From NCBI GenBank assembly GCA_031289935.1, contig JAITON010000043.1, forward strand, positions 1 to 10,658: a DNA stretch of 10,658 bases. The letters are read 5' to 3'. Under the pieces are notes generated by a model that worked only from the letters and a program-made list of their open reading frames with translations, made no database searches and was not told where the DNA came from. The stretch's first letter is position 1. Each line of letters begins with the position of its first letter. This stretch comes from Treponema sp. Lineage in GTDB: Bacteria > Spirochaetota > Spirochaetia > Treponematales > Breznakiellaceae. Shown in pieces: positions 1 through 5,613 of the stretch. A program made the translations under genes and the position numbers.

Positions 1-128
1 GGACGGTCCGGGATTTCCAGTGGGCCGAGGAGGACTACGGCAAGGTGGCGGACTACGCCACGGCCTACGAGAACGACGGCGGCAAGCGCGGCCCCTGGTC
101 CGATGTGGTGAGCGTTATTATTGCATAA
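1..128 (+). CDS. 3' end of an unidentified protein (partial)
   Basis: Reading from base 3 gives an uninterrupted 41-codon frame that ends at TAA (126-128). It has the strong G/C third-position bias of the resident genes in this window, so I take it as the C-terminus of a gene starting outside the window. The tail is acidic and aromatic (it includes WAEEDYGKVADYATAYEN) and ends in a short hydrophobic VVSVIIA. I do not recognise the family, and 41 residues are too few to assign one. The last codons (GTT ATT ATT GCA TAA) are abruptly AT-rich and overlap the left copy of an 11-bp direct repeat that borders the AT-rich island. The last few residues may therefore have been replaced when the island arrived. 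Confidence 0.6.
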   Translation, partial: TVRDFQWAEEDYGKVADYATAYENDGGKRGPWSDVVSVIIA

Positions 129-131
129 AAA
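121..131 (+). repeat. Left 11-bp direct repeat of the island
   Basis: TTGCATAAAAA, identical to 1907-1917. It overlaps the last sense codon and the stop codon of the partial gene at the left edge. Confidence 0.5.
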
Positions 132-146
132 TTAAGGAGCATAGTT

Positions 147-758
147 ATGAAGAAAACGAATATTGGATTGAGCTGTTTGGTACTGGCTCTGTGTTTCACC
201 GTAGCATTTGCCGCTTGTGGAAACAGTTCAGGCAAAGCAGCAGGGAGTTCAGACAAAACTGGCTTACAGCAATTTCTGGATAAAGCGGCGGAGATCGCTG
301 AGACTGCTTCAAGCGGCTTAACAGGTTCAGACAGAGACGCATTAGCCATGTCTTTGAGTGTGATGGGCTATGATTATCTCAAGCCTCAAATCCTTGGGCA
401 AGAAACCCCTAAAATTAAGGAATCGGATTATCCATTAAAAAAATCAAGTTCGGATTATGCCATATTCGGTCTTAGAGTTTTAGGGTTAAAATCAGGCGAA
501 TCAATGAAGGCGGCTTTTAATTTTACTATTAAAAGTGTGAATCTTGAAGGATGTACCATGGAAGTTGAACAGTCTGATTTTACTTCTGATGCAGAATCTG
601 GAGCATTAAGCGTTTATTATTTTGGGGACCCATCTGTATTTGGGGCCTCAGGACCAACTGCCGGCCAGAAATTTTTAGGCTATGTCAGTTATCATGCCAG
701 TACGATTAACATAGGGATAGCACTACCCATAATCGTAATTGACGGCATTCAACTTTGA
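147..758 (+). CDS. Putative lipoprotein of unknown function
   Basis: This 203-residue protein starts with a lipoprotein signal: MKK, a hydrophobic stretch (about residues 6-22) and a lipobox FAAC with the lipidated cysteine at residue 24. A low-complexity Gly/Ser/Lys linker (25-37) follows, as is usual for a tether to a folded domain. The mature part shows no motif I recognise; its second half is beta-rich in appearance (alternating hydrophobic residues, about 120-200). The start is well supported by AAGGAG at 134-139, seven bases before the ATG. The gene is AT-rich, unlike the gene to its left, and lies in the island with an Lgt-like gene that could in principle modify it. It may be followed by its own weak hairpin, and the next gene starts 45 bases later. 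Location at the membrane surface is a confident inference; function is unknown. Confidence 0.8.
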   Translation: MKKTNIGLSCLVLALCFTVAFAACGNSSGKAAGSSDKTGLQQFLDKAAEIAETASSGLTGSDRDALAMSLSVMGYDYLKPQILGQETPKIKESDYPLKKSSSDYAIFGLRVLGLKSGESMKAAFNFTIKSVNLEGCTMEVEQSDFTSDAESGALSVYYFGDPSVFGASGPTAGQKFLGYVSYHASTINIGIALPIIVIDGIQL

Positions 759-783
759 TAATAACCCGATGGGTTGTTATATA
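755..783 (+). promoter_or_regulatory. Possible sigma-70 promoter with a dyad in the spacer
   Basis: TTGATA (755-760), a 17-base spacer and TATATA (778-783) resemble -35 and -10 boxes, with the -35 overlapping the lipoprotein stop codon. The expected start near 790 falls just before the AGGAGG of the next gene. The spacer holds the dyad AACCC-GAT-GGGTT (763-775), which could be an operator or a small hairpin. In AT-rich DNA such matches arise by chance. Confidence 0.3.
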
Positions 784-803
784 TTATTTTTAGGAGGCAC
801 ACT

Positions 804-1079
804 ATGGGTGTTGCTGGATTGGTATTGGGTATTCTGAGCGCGGTGGGCGGTTGGATTCCCGTACTGAATTATTTCGCGTGGGCTTTCGGGATTGTTGGCA
901 TTGTGTTAAGTGTCATAGGCCGAAAAAAAGCTACAAAAGCAAGTCAGCCAACGGGGGTTGCTACTGCGGGTCTAGTCCTAAGCATTATAGGATTAGTTAT
1001 CTCAGTAATTGGCCTTCTTTGCACCGTTGCATGTGTTAGCGCCCTTGGAGCGGCTGGCTCTGGATTATTAGGTTTATAA
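804..1079 (+). CDS. Small DUF4190-like membrane protein
   Basis: I place the start at ATG 804, because AGGAGG (792-797) sits six bases upstream; the upstream in-frame extension to 774 would run through that ribosome binding site. The 91-residue product has two Gly-rich hydrophobic blocks (about 3-38 and 50-88) joined by a short basic linker containing GRKKATKASQPTGVATAG. A GLVLGI-type helix, a -GRKK- linker and a second GLVLSIIGL-type helix are the typical pattern of DUF4190-like small bacterial membrane proteins, whose role is mostly unknown. It probably sits in the inner membrane as a helical hairpin. It lies between the lipoprotein and a strong terminator, so it is probably the last gene of its transcript. 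I am fairly sure of the fold class and claim no function. Confidence 0.75.
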   Translation: MGVAGLVLGILSAVGGWIPVLNYFAWAFGIVGIVLSVIGRKKATKASQPTGVATAGLVLSIIGLVISVIGLLCTVACVSALGAAGSGLLGL

Positions 1080-1104
1080 TCACAGCGTTAGCTTTCCGGA
1101 ATAG

Positions 1105-1136
1105 CCCTGGGGATTTAGTTATCCCCAGGGTTTTCT
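1105..1136 (+). terminator. Rho-independent terminator
   Basis: A perfect 10-bp inverted repeat, CCCTGGGGAT (1105-1114) and ATCCCCAGGG (1121-1130), with a six-base loop is followed at once by TTTTCT. It ends the transcript of the DUF4190-like gene. It lies only 18 bases before the start of the Lgt-like gene, leaving almost no room for a separate promoter between them. Confidence 0.85.
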
Positions 1137-1153
1137 CAAAAAAGGTTGATTAA

Positions 1154-1954
1154 ATGTTTCCATATTTTACGCTGGTTGGCAGAGTTATCGGTATGTATCC
1201 AATCATGGCTCTATGCGGCATTTTTGCGGCAGGGATTTATGTATGTTTCATCTGTAAAAAAGAAGGACATGATGATAATGATGGTATACTATTTCTTCTG
1301 ATAGCGGCGATAGGTGTTTTCTTGGGAGGCCATCTTCTTTATGCGTTAGTAAATTTTCGTGAAATTACGGCGCTGGCGAATAATATACAAGAGATTCGTT
1401 CATGGGGAGATTTTATATATTATTTTATGAACATTTTTGGAGGCAGTGTTTTTTATGGCGGATTGCTTGGTGGAATAGGGGCCGGATTCATTTACATCAA
1501 TAAACATAGAGAAAAGAGCTATTTAATTGATATTGTTTCACCTGCTGTACCATTATTTCATTTTTTTGGGAGAATAGGGTGTTTTTTAGGCGGGTGCTGT
1601 TTTGGAATTGAAAGTTTATTTGGATTTACATTCGACCATGCTATTATTGAGGAAGCAAATGGAATTAATCGCTTCCCTGTACAGCTTTTGGAAGCGTGTT
1701 TTAATCTCGTATTGTTTTTGTGTTTGCATAATATAAGAAAAAAACAATTATTTAAGAATAAACTGTTATATTTGTATCTGTTGGTCTATTCGGCAGGAAG
1801 ATTTTTAATAGAGTTTTTACGTGGTGATGAATATCGGGGCAGATTACTTTTTTTATCTACCTCGCAAATTATTAGTATTGTGATATTTTGTGTTGCCATT
1901 ACAATGTTGCATAAAAAGGGCGCGCCCCGGTATCCGTCTCTGGACATTTCGTAG
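1154..1954 (+). CDS. Divergent Lgt-family (prolipoprotein diacylglyceryl transferase-like) membrane protein
   Basis: This 266-residue, multi-helix membrane protein carries Lgt family landmarks: GGSVFYGGLLGG (96-107), a GRIGCFLGGCCFG block (139-151), a FPVQLLEA block (174-181, matching the HPSQLYE region) and GRFLIEFLRGDE (215-226). Lgt transfers diacylglycerol from phosphatidylglycerol to the lipobox cysteine of prolipoproteins. The arginines of the GRxG block (R140) and of the late GRF block (R216) are kept. The residue matching the important histidine of E. coli Lgt (H103, in FHGG) is tyrosine here (Y101, in FYGG), and the protein is shorter than typical Lgt. That fits a paralog or Lgt-like relative better than the housekeeping enzyme, so I give no symbol. 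The gene is very AT-rich until 1917; the last 11 residues (GAPRYPSLDIS) come from GC-rich DNA beyond the right repeat and look like a junction-derived tail. The ribosome binding site is a modest AAAGG at 1141-1145. Confidence 0.75.
   Translation: MFPYFTLVGRVIGMYPIMALCGIFAAGIYVCFICKKEGHDDNDGILFLLIAAIGVFLGGHLLYALVNFREITALANNIQEIRSWGDFIYYFMNIFGGSVFYGGLLGGIGAGFIYINKHREKSYLIDIVSPAVPLFHFFGRIGCFLGGCCFGIESLFGFTFDHAIIEEANGINRFPVQLLEACFNLVLFLCLHNIRKKQLFKNKLLYLYLLVYSAGRFLIEFLRGDEYRGRLLFLSTSQIISIVIFCVAITMLHKKGAPRYPSLDIS
1907..1917 (+). repeat. Right 11-bp direct repeat of the island
   Basis: TTGCATAAAAA, identical to 121-131, inside the 3' end of the Lgt-like gene (codons for Leu-His-Lys-Lys). GC-rich DNA starts at the next base with the palindrome GGGCGCGCCC (1918-1927). 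Confidence 0.5.
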
Positions 1955-1957
1955 CAG

Positions 1958-1983
1958 GTTTGGCCTGTCCCTAAGGGCCAAAC
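1958..1983 (+). terminator. Hairpin after the Lgt-like gene, possible weak terminator
   Basis: GTTTGGCC (1958-1965) and GGCCAAAC (1976-1983) form a perfect 8-bp stem with a 10-base loop, four bases after the stop codon. There is no T-run on either side, so intrinsic termination is doubtful; it may only stabilise the 3' end. Confidence 0.3.
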
Positions 1984-2196
1984 ATCCCCTGTAAGGCCGC
2001 CGGATTCTTCCCCCTACGGCTCATCTTCTTTATCATGGTCCGCATCTTCTCGCTGGCAAGGCGGGCCCGGAGGCATCCGGGGCGATAGGAGCGGGTATCA
2101 TTTTGCTCCTGTTTCCGCCTTTTCGCGGCCCTGGTCTTGCAGGATTCCCCGCGCTGGATTATGCTGGATCTATCAGTTTCTTACGAAGGGGTTTAT
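1984..2196. other. Intergenic region before the phosphohexomutase gene
   Basis: No complete gene is visible. On the minus strand a frame is open from 2180 down to TAG at 1971-1973. Its last part reads like real coding sequence (Lys/Met-rich, including EKMRTMIKKMSRRGKNPAAL), but it lacks a convincing start and upstream body, so it may be a decayed 3' gene end. On the plus strand this stretch carries the presumed promoter and leader of the next gene. Confidence 0.4.
2137..2165 (+). promoter_or_regulatory. Possible promoter of the phosphohexomutase gene
   Basis: TTGCAG (2137-2142), 17 bases and TATGCT (2160-2165) make a moderate sigma-70-like match with an expected start near 2172. That leaves a 25-base leader carrying GAAGGGG (2185-2191) before ATG 2197. 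The -35 match is weak. Confidence 0.3.
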
Positions 2197-3930
2197 ATGG
2201 ACAGGGCGGCAATCGTGGGCAGGGCGCGGGACTATATCGCCCGGGAGCGGAGTGGGCGCTTCCGGGCGGAGGTGGAGGAGCTGCTGGCAAAGGATGATCT
2301 CCGGGAGCTGGAGGACCGGTTCTACCGGGACCTGGAGTTCGGCACCGGGGGGCTCCGGGGAATTATCGGCGGGGGCTACAACCGTATGAATTCCCTGGTG
2401 GTAAAACGGGCTACCCAGGGTCTGGCGAACTATCTGCGCAAGGCTATGCCCGCCAAGGCGGGGGAGGGGGGCCTTTCGGCGGTGCTGGCCTACGATAGCC
2501 GCCACTATTCGCCGGAGTTTGCCCTGGAGGCGGCCCTGGTCTTTGCGGCCAACGGGATTAAGGCCTATCTCTTTTCCTCGATGCGGCCGACGCCGGAGCT
2601 TTCCTTTGCCATCCGGTATCTGGGTTGCGATACCGGGCTGGTGGTGACGGCGAGCCATAACCCGCCCCAATACAACGGCTACAAGGCCTACTGGGCCGGG
2701 GGCGCCCAGGTGATTCCTCCCCACGATAGGGGGATCATCGCCGAGGTGGGCGTGGTTACGGAGATCCGGGAGCTGGATAAAGAGACGGCTCTGGCCCGGG
2801 GGCTTCTTAAGCTGATCGATACGGAGCTTGATGAGCCCTACCAGGCTATGGTACGGAGCCGGCTTTTTAGGCCCGAACTTATCAGGGCCCGGGCCGGGGA
2901 GCTGAAGATCGTGTACACGCCCCTCCACGGGACCGGGGCCATGCACGTGGAGGCGGTGCTGGGCGGCCTGGGCCTCCAGGTTTTTACGGTGCCGGAACAA
3001 CGGGAGGGTAACGGCGACTTTCCTACGGTGGCCTTTCCCAACCCCGAGGAGGCTGCGGCCCTGGATATGGCGATCAAGCTGGGCGCGAAGCTCGGGGCCG
3101 GCCTGGTCATGGCCACCGACCCCGATGCGGACCGGTTCGGTATTGCGGTTCCCTCCGGGAATACCGGGGATTTTACCCTGGTAACGGGTAATCAACTGGG
3201 CTGCCTCCTGGCGGATTATATCTTTCTTTCCTTACGGGAGACCGGCAGGATGCCCCCCAACGCGGCTATGGTCAACTCGATTGTTACTACAGGGATGCAG
3301 AAGCGGGTGGCGGAGTATTACGGGGTCCGGTTCTACGAGTGTCTTACGGGGTTCAAGTGGATCGCCGAGCTGATGGCCAGGACCGAGGCCGATGGTAGCG
3401 CCCGGGTGGTCTTCGGCACGGAGGAGAGCTACGGGTTCCTGGTGGAGGACGAGGTCCGGGACAAGGACGGGGTCTCTGCGGCGGCTATGACGGCCGAAAT
3501 GGCGCTCTATTGGCGGCGCCGGGGGAAGAGCCTGCTGGACCGGCTGGAAGAGCTCTACGGGATCTGCGGCTACTGGCAGGAGGCGGGTATTGCCAAGTAC
3601 TTCCAGGGGCCCGGGGGGCCGGCTATCATGGCCAATATCATGAAAGCATACCGCAAGAACCCGCCCCAAACCCTGGGGGGTATCCCGGTGCTGCGGGTCC
3701 GGGACCTGGAACAGGGGGCCGATGGCCTTGCCCCCAGCGACGTGCTGCAATTTTTCCTGGAAGACGGTACGGTGGTCAGCGCCCGGCCCAGCGGCACGGA
3801 GCCTAAGATCAAGTTCTACGCCTCCTGTTGCTGCCCGCTGGGTTCTGGCGGCCTGGAGGCGGCCAGGGCCGGGGCTGCGGAGAAGCTGGAAGCCATCGGG
3901 AAGGATATCCGGGCGGTGATCGGGGAATAA
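2197..3930 (+). CDS. pgcA: Alpha-D-phosphohexomutase (phosphoglucomutase/phosphomannomutase)
   Basis: The enzyme interconverts hexose 1- and 6-phosphates in the cytosol, feeding glycolysis and sugar-nucleotide synthesis. All four active-site loops are present in order: the phosphoserine loop TASHNP (151-156, Ser153), the metal loop DPDADRFG (308-315), the sugar-specificity loop GTEESYGF (407-414) and the phosphate-binding loop RPSGTEPKIKF (530-540). The N-terminal GTGGLRG (49-55) is also typical. With 577 residues it matches the long PgcA-type phosphoglucomutase class rather than the shorter GlmM or ManB types. I chose ATG 2197 because GAAGGGG (2185-2191) lies five bases upstream; an in-frame extension to TTG 2137 would begin inside the possible promoter. 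The GTEES loop suggests glucose or mannose phosphate substrates; a phosphopentomutase or phosphomannomutase role cannot be excluded. The lipid kinase gene follows 60 bases downstream behind its own promoter. Confidence 0.92.
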   Translation: MDRAAIVGRARDYIARERSGRFRAEVEELLAKDDLRELEDRFYRDLEFGTGGLRGIIGGGYNRMNSLVVKRATQGLANYLRKAMPAKAGEGGLSAVLAYDSRHYSPEFALEAALVFAANGIKAYLFSSMRPTPELSFAIRYLGCDTGLVVTASHNPPQYNGYKAYWAGGAQVIPPHDRGIIAEVGVVTEIRELDKETALARGLLKLIDTELDEPYQAMVRSRLFRPELIRARAGELKIVYTPLHGTGAMHVEAVLGGLGLQVFTVPEQREGNGDFPTVAFPNPEEAAALDMAIKLGAKLGAGLVMATDPDADRFGIAVPSGNTGDFTLVTGNQLGCLLADYIFLSLRETGRMPPNAAMVNSIVTTGMQKRVAEYYGVRFYECLTGFKWIAELMARTEADGSARVVFGTEESYGFLVEDEVRDKDGVSAAAMTAEMALYWRRRGKSLLDRLEELYGICGYWQEAGIAKYFQGPGGPAIMANIMKAYRKNPPQTLGGIPVLRVRDLEQGADGLAPSDVLQFFLEDGTVVSARPSGTEPKIKFYASCCCPLGSGGLEAARAGAAEKLEAIGKDIRAVIGE

Positions 3931-3954
3931 TAGGGGCTTTTATGCGGCGGCGGC

Positions 3955-3983
3955 TTGACCGCTTCGCTCTGCTGTGGTATTAT
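3955..3983 (+). promoter_or_regulatory. Near-consensus sigma-70 promoter, predicted leaderless start
   Basis: TTGACC (3955-3960), a 17-base spacer and TATTAT (3978-3983) are each 5 of 6 matches with ideal spacing. The -10 box ends seven bases before ATG 3991, so transcription should start at or next to the A of the start codon. No Shine-Dalgarno sequence precedes that ATG, which fits a leaderless mRNA. Confidence 0.65.
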
Positions 3984-3990
3984 AGTAACC

Positions 3991-4929
3991 ATGGTACATA
4001 ACCCAGAAGGAAAGCTGGTGGTTATCCTCAACCCGGTGGCCGGGAAGGGGCACGCCATCAAAGAACTGCCCCGGATTGATCGTTTTCTTAAAGAAAGAGT
4101 ACAGCATTATGAGATCATCCAAACCAAAGGGCCCGGGGATGCCCAACATATTGCCGGGGACTATCCCCTGGACGAGGACACGGTGGTGGTGGCCGCCGGC
4201 GGAGACGGCACCTGTAACGAGGTGGTAAACGGTCTTTTAACCCGGAAGCGCGATGCATCGGCGCTGCCGCCCCTTTTCGGGGTCCTGCCTGTGGGCCGGG
4301 GGAACGATTTTTCCTTTAATAGCGGCGTGGGTGAGGACCTGGATGCGGCGCTCCGGTCCCTGATCGCCCGGAAGAGCAGTCCCCTGGACGCGGGCTGGGT
4401 CATAGGGGGCTCCTTCCCCCAGGGCCGTTACTTTGTCAACGGCGTGGGCATGGGCTTTGACACCAAGGTGGGCTTCGAGGCGGCCAAAATGAAGATCCAA
4501 TCGGGGCTTTCCTACGTCCTGGGGGCGATCATCACGGTGGCCCGCTTTGAGGCCCCGCCGCTGCTGGAGGTGGAGTATGGCGATGAGAAAATCACCCTGC
4601 CCGCAGTCCTCGTATCGGTAATGAACGGCCGGCGCATGGGCGGCTCCTTTATCATGGCTCCCAGGGCGGAGTTCGACGATGGGGCCTTTGACATCTGCAT
4701 GATCCGAAATCCCCCCACCCGGCGGCGGCTGATCCAGATCGTGGCCAAATACCCGGCGGGCCGGCAGGAGGAATGCCCGGAAACGGTCATGGGACGGGCC
4801 CGGAACTTCCATATTAAGGCGCTGGAAGGGGGCATGGCGGCCCATTGTGACGGGGAAACGATCTGCACCGATGGGAAAGAACTGGAAATCCGCTGTATCC
4901 CTGCGGCCCTCAGCCTGATCCACCCCTGA
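3991..4929 (+). CDS. Diacylglycerol kinase family lipid kinase (DagK/YegS-like)
   Basis: This 312-residue cytosolic or membrane-associated kinase should phosphorylate a lipid alcohol such as diacylglycerol with ATP, returning it to phosphatidic acid. Family motifs are clear: NPVAGKG (14-20), the nucleotide-binding GGDGT (70-74) followed by CNEVVNGL, PVGRGNDF (100-107, the usual PxGTxND with GRG in place of GT), FDDGAFD (228-234) and the C-terminal DGE (287-289) expected for catalysis. I prefer ATG 3991 to TTG 3955 because the latter is the -35 box and the promoter predicts transcription beginning at 3991. Length fits the DagK/YegS/BmrU family, whose members differ in substrate; sphingosine- or glycerolipid-specific roles cannot be told apart here. 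An acyltransferase gene follows after nine bases, so the two are almost certainly co-transcribed. Confidence 0.88.
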   Translation: MVHNPEGKLVVILNPVAGKGHAIKELPRIDRFLKERVQHYEIIQTKGPGDAQHIAGDYPLDEDTVVVAAGGDGTCNEVVNGLLTRKRDASALPPLFGVLPVGRGNDFSFNSGVGEDLDAALRSLIARKSSPLDAGWVIGGSFPQGRYFVNGVGMGFDTKVGFEAAKMKIQSGLSYVLGAIITVARFEAPPLLEVEYGDEKITLPAVLVSVMNGRRMGGSFIMAPRAEFDDGAFDICMIRNPPTRRRLIQIVAKYPAGRQEECPETVMGRARNFHIKALEGGMAAHCDGETICTDGKELEIRCIPAALSLIHP

Positions 4930-4938
4930 GGCGGCCTC

Positions 4939-5613
4939 ATGAGTAAGTTCAGGCGCGCCATTGTATCGCCCATTCTGCGGGGTATTCTGGGGACCATTTG
5001 CCGGATCGATTGCAGGGAATATCTGCAAAGCCTGGGCGGTATGGAAGCCATGATCATCGCTATAAACCACATTAACTTCCTGGAAGTGCCCGTGGTGGTG
5101 GCCTTTAGCCATCCCCGGCAGGTTACGGGCCTGGTGCAGGCCCAGGCCTGGAAAAATCCTGTCATGGGCTTCCTCTTCGACAGCTACGACGCGATCCCTA
5201 TCAACCGGGAGGGGGCCTATTTGCAGACCTTCCGCAAGGTCCACGGGATGATCCGGGAGGGGTTCTGCGTCTGTATCGCCCCGGAGGGTACCCGGAGCAA
5301 GACCGGGGTGCTGGGCAGGGGTAAGGCGGGCATCGTACAGTTGGCCTATATCACCGGGGCGCCGGTACTGCCCGTGGCTCATTACGGTGGGGAAAACTTC
5401 TGGCGGGATCTCAAGAAGTTCAAACGGACCCCCTTCCAGATGAAGGTGGGGCGGCCTTTCCGCTTCAAATTTGAGGGCAAGCCTTCCCGGGATGTGCAGG
5501 AGGCCATGCTGACGGAGCTGATGGGCCGGATCGCGGCGCTGCTCCCGGAAAATATGCGGGGTATGTATGCGGAACAGGCCCTCCAGGAAAGCAACTATCT
5601 TGAGTTTATCTGA
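4939..5613 (+). CDS. PlsC-family lysophospholipid acyltransferase with HX4E motif
   Basis: The protein (224 residues) belongs to the 1-acylglycerol-3-phosphate acyltransferase family, which adds the second fatty acid to lysophosphatidic acid or a related acceptor at the inner face of the membrane. Blocks in order: NHINFLE (43-49), PINREG (87-92, acceptor-binding Arg90), APEGTRSK (114-121) and VLPVAHYG (143-150). The first block normally reads HX4D, where the Asp supports the catalytic His; here it is HX4E (His44, Glu49). As the rest is well kept, I take it as a working variant rather than a dead one, but its substrate may differ from that of classical PlsC. No strong ribosome binding site is visible (GAGG at 4928-4931 overlaps the preceding stop), which suggests translational coupling to the lipid kinase. 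The gene overlaps the next one, a HAD phosphatase. Confidence 0.88.
   Translation: MSKFRRAIVSPILRGILGTICRIDCREYLQSLGGMEAMIIAINHINFLEVPVVVAFSHPRQVTGLVQAQAWKNPVMGFLFDSYDAIPINREGAYLQTFRKVHGMIREGFCVCIAPEGTRSKTGVLGRGKAGIVQLAYITGAPVLPVAHYGGENFWRDLKKFKRTPFQMKVGRPFRFKFEGKPSRDVQEAMLTELMGRIAALLPENMRGMYAEQALQESNYLEFI

Larger units (their letters stand above)
121..1917. mobile_element. AT-rich island flanked by 11-bp direct repeats (putative insertion)
   Basis: Base composition falls sharply at about position 115 and rises again at 1918; the three genes between have A/T-rich third positions, unlike every other gene in the window. TTGCATAAAAA occurs at 121-131 and again at 1907-1917, exactly at the two boundaries, and the right copy is followed at once by the 10-bp palindrome GGGCGCGCCC. 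This is what an insertion between short direct repeats would leave. I see no integrase, transposase or tRNA gene in the island, so the element would have been moved in trans or by illegitimate recombination. The compositional contrast is directly visible; the mechanism is inference, and an AT-rich 11-mer could recur by chance. Confidence 0.4.

Noticed and set aside
1918..1927. GGGCGCGCCC next to an A-run as a minus-strand terminator
   Set aside because: With four central bases as the loop only three base pairs remain in the stem, too few for termination.
2079..2106. Short minus-strand ATG at 2104 with AGGAG upstream (22-residue peptide)
   Set aside because: The peptide is only Pro/Ala-rich and the match to a ribosome binding site is expected by chance; nothing else supports a gene.
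2173..3195. Long minus-strand open frame (340 codons) opposite the phosphohexomutase gene
   Set aside because: It is a shadow of high-GC coding bias on the other strand: the plus strand has all phosphohexomutase motifs, and the minus translation is Pro/Gly/Arg/His-rich with no domain.
4237..5382. Long minus-strand open frame (381 codons) across the lipid kinase and acyltransferase genes
   Set aside because: It spans the ends of two well-supported plus-strand genes and has low-complexity His/Pro/Asp/Arg composition, typical of antisense frames in GC-rich DNA.
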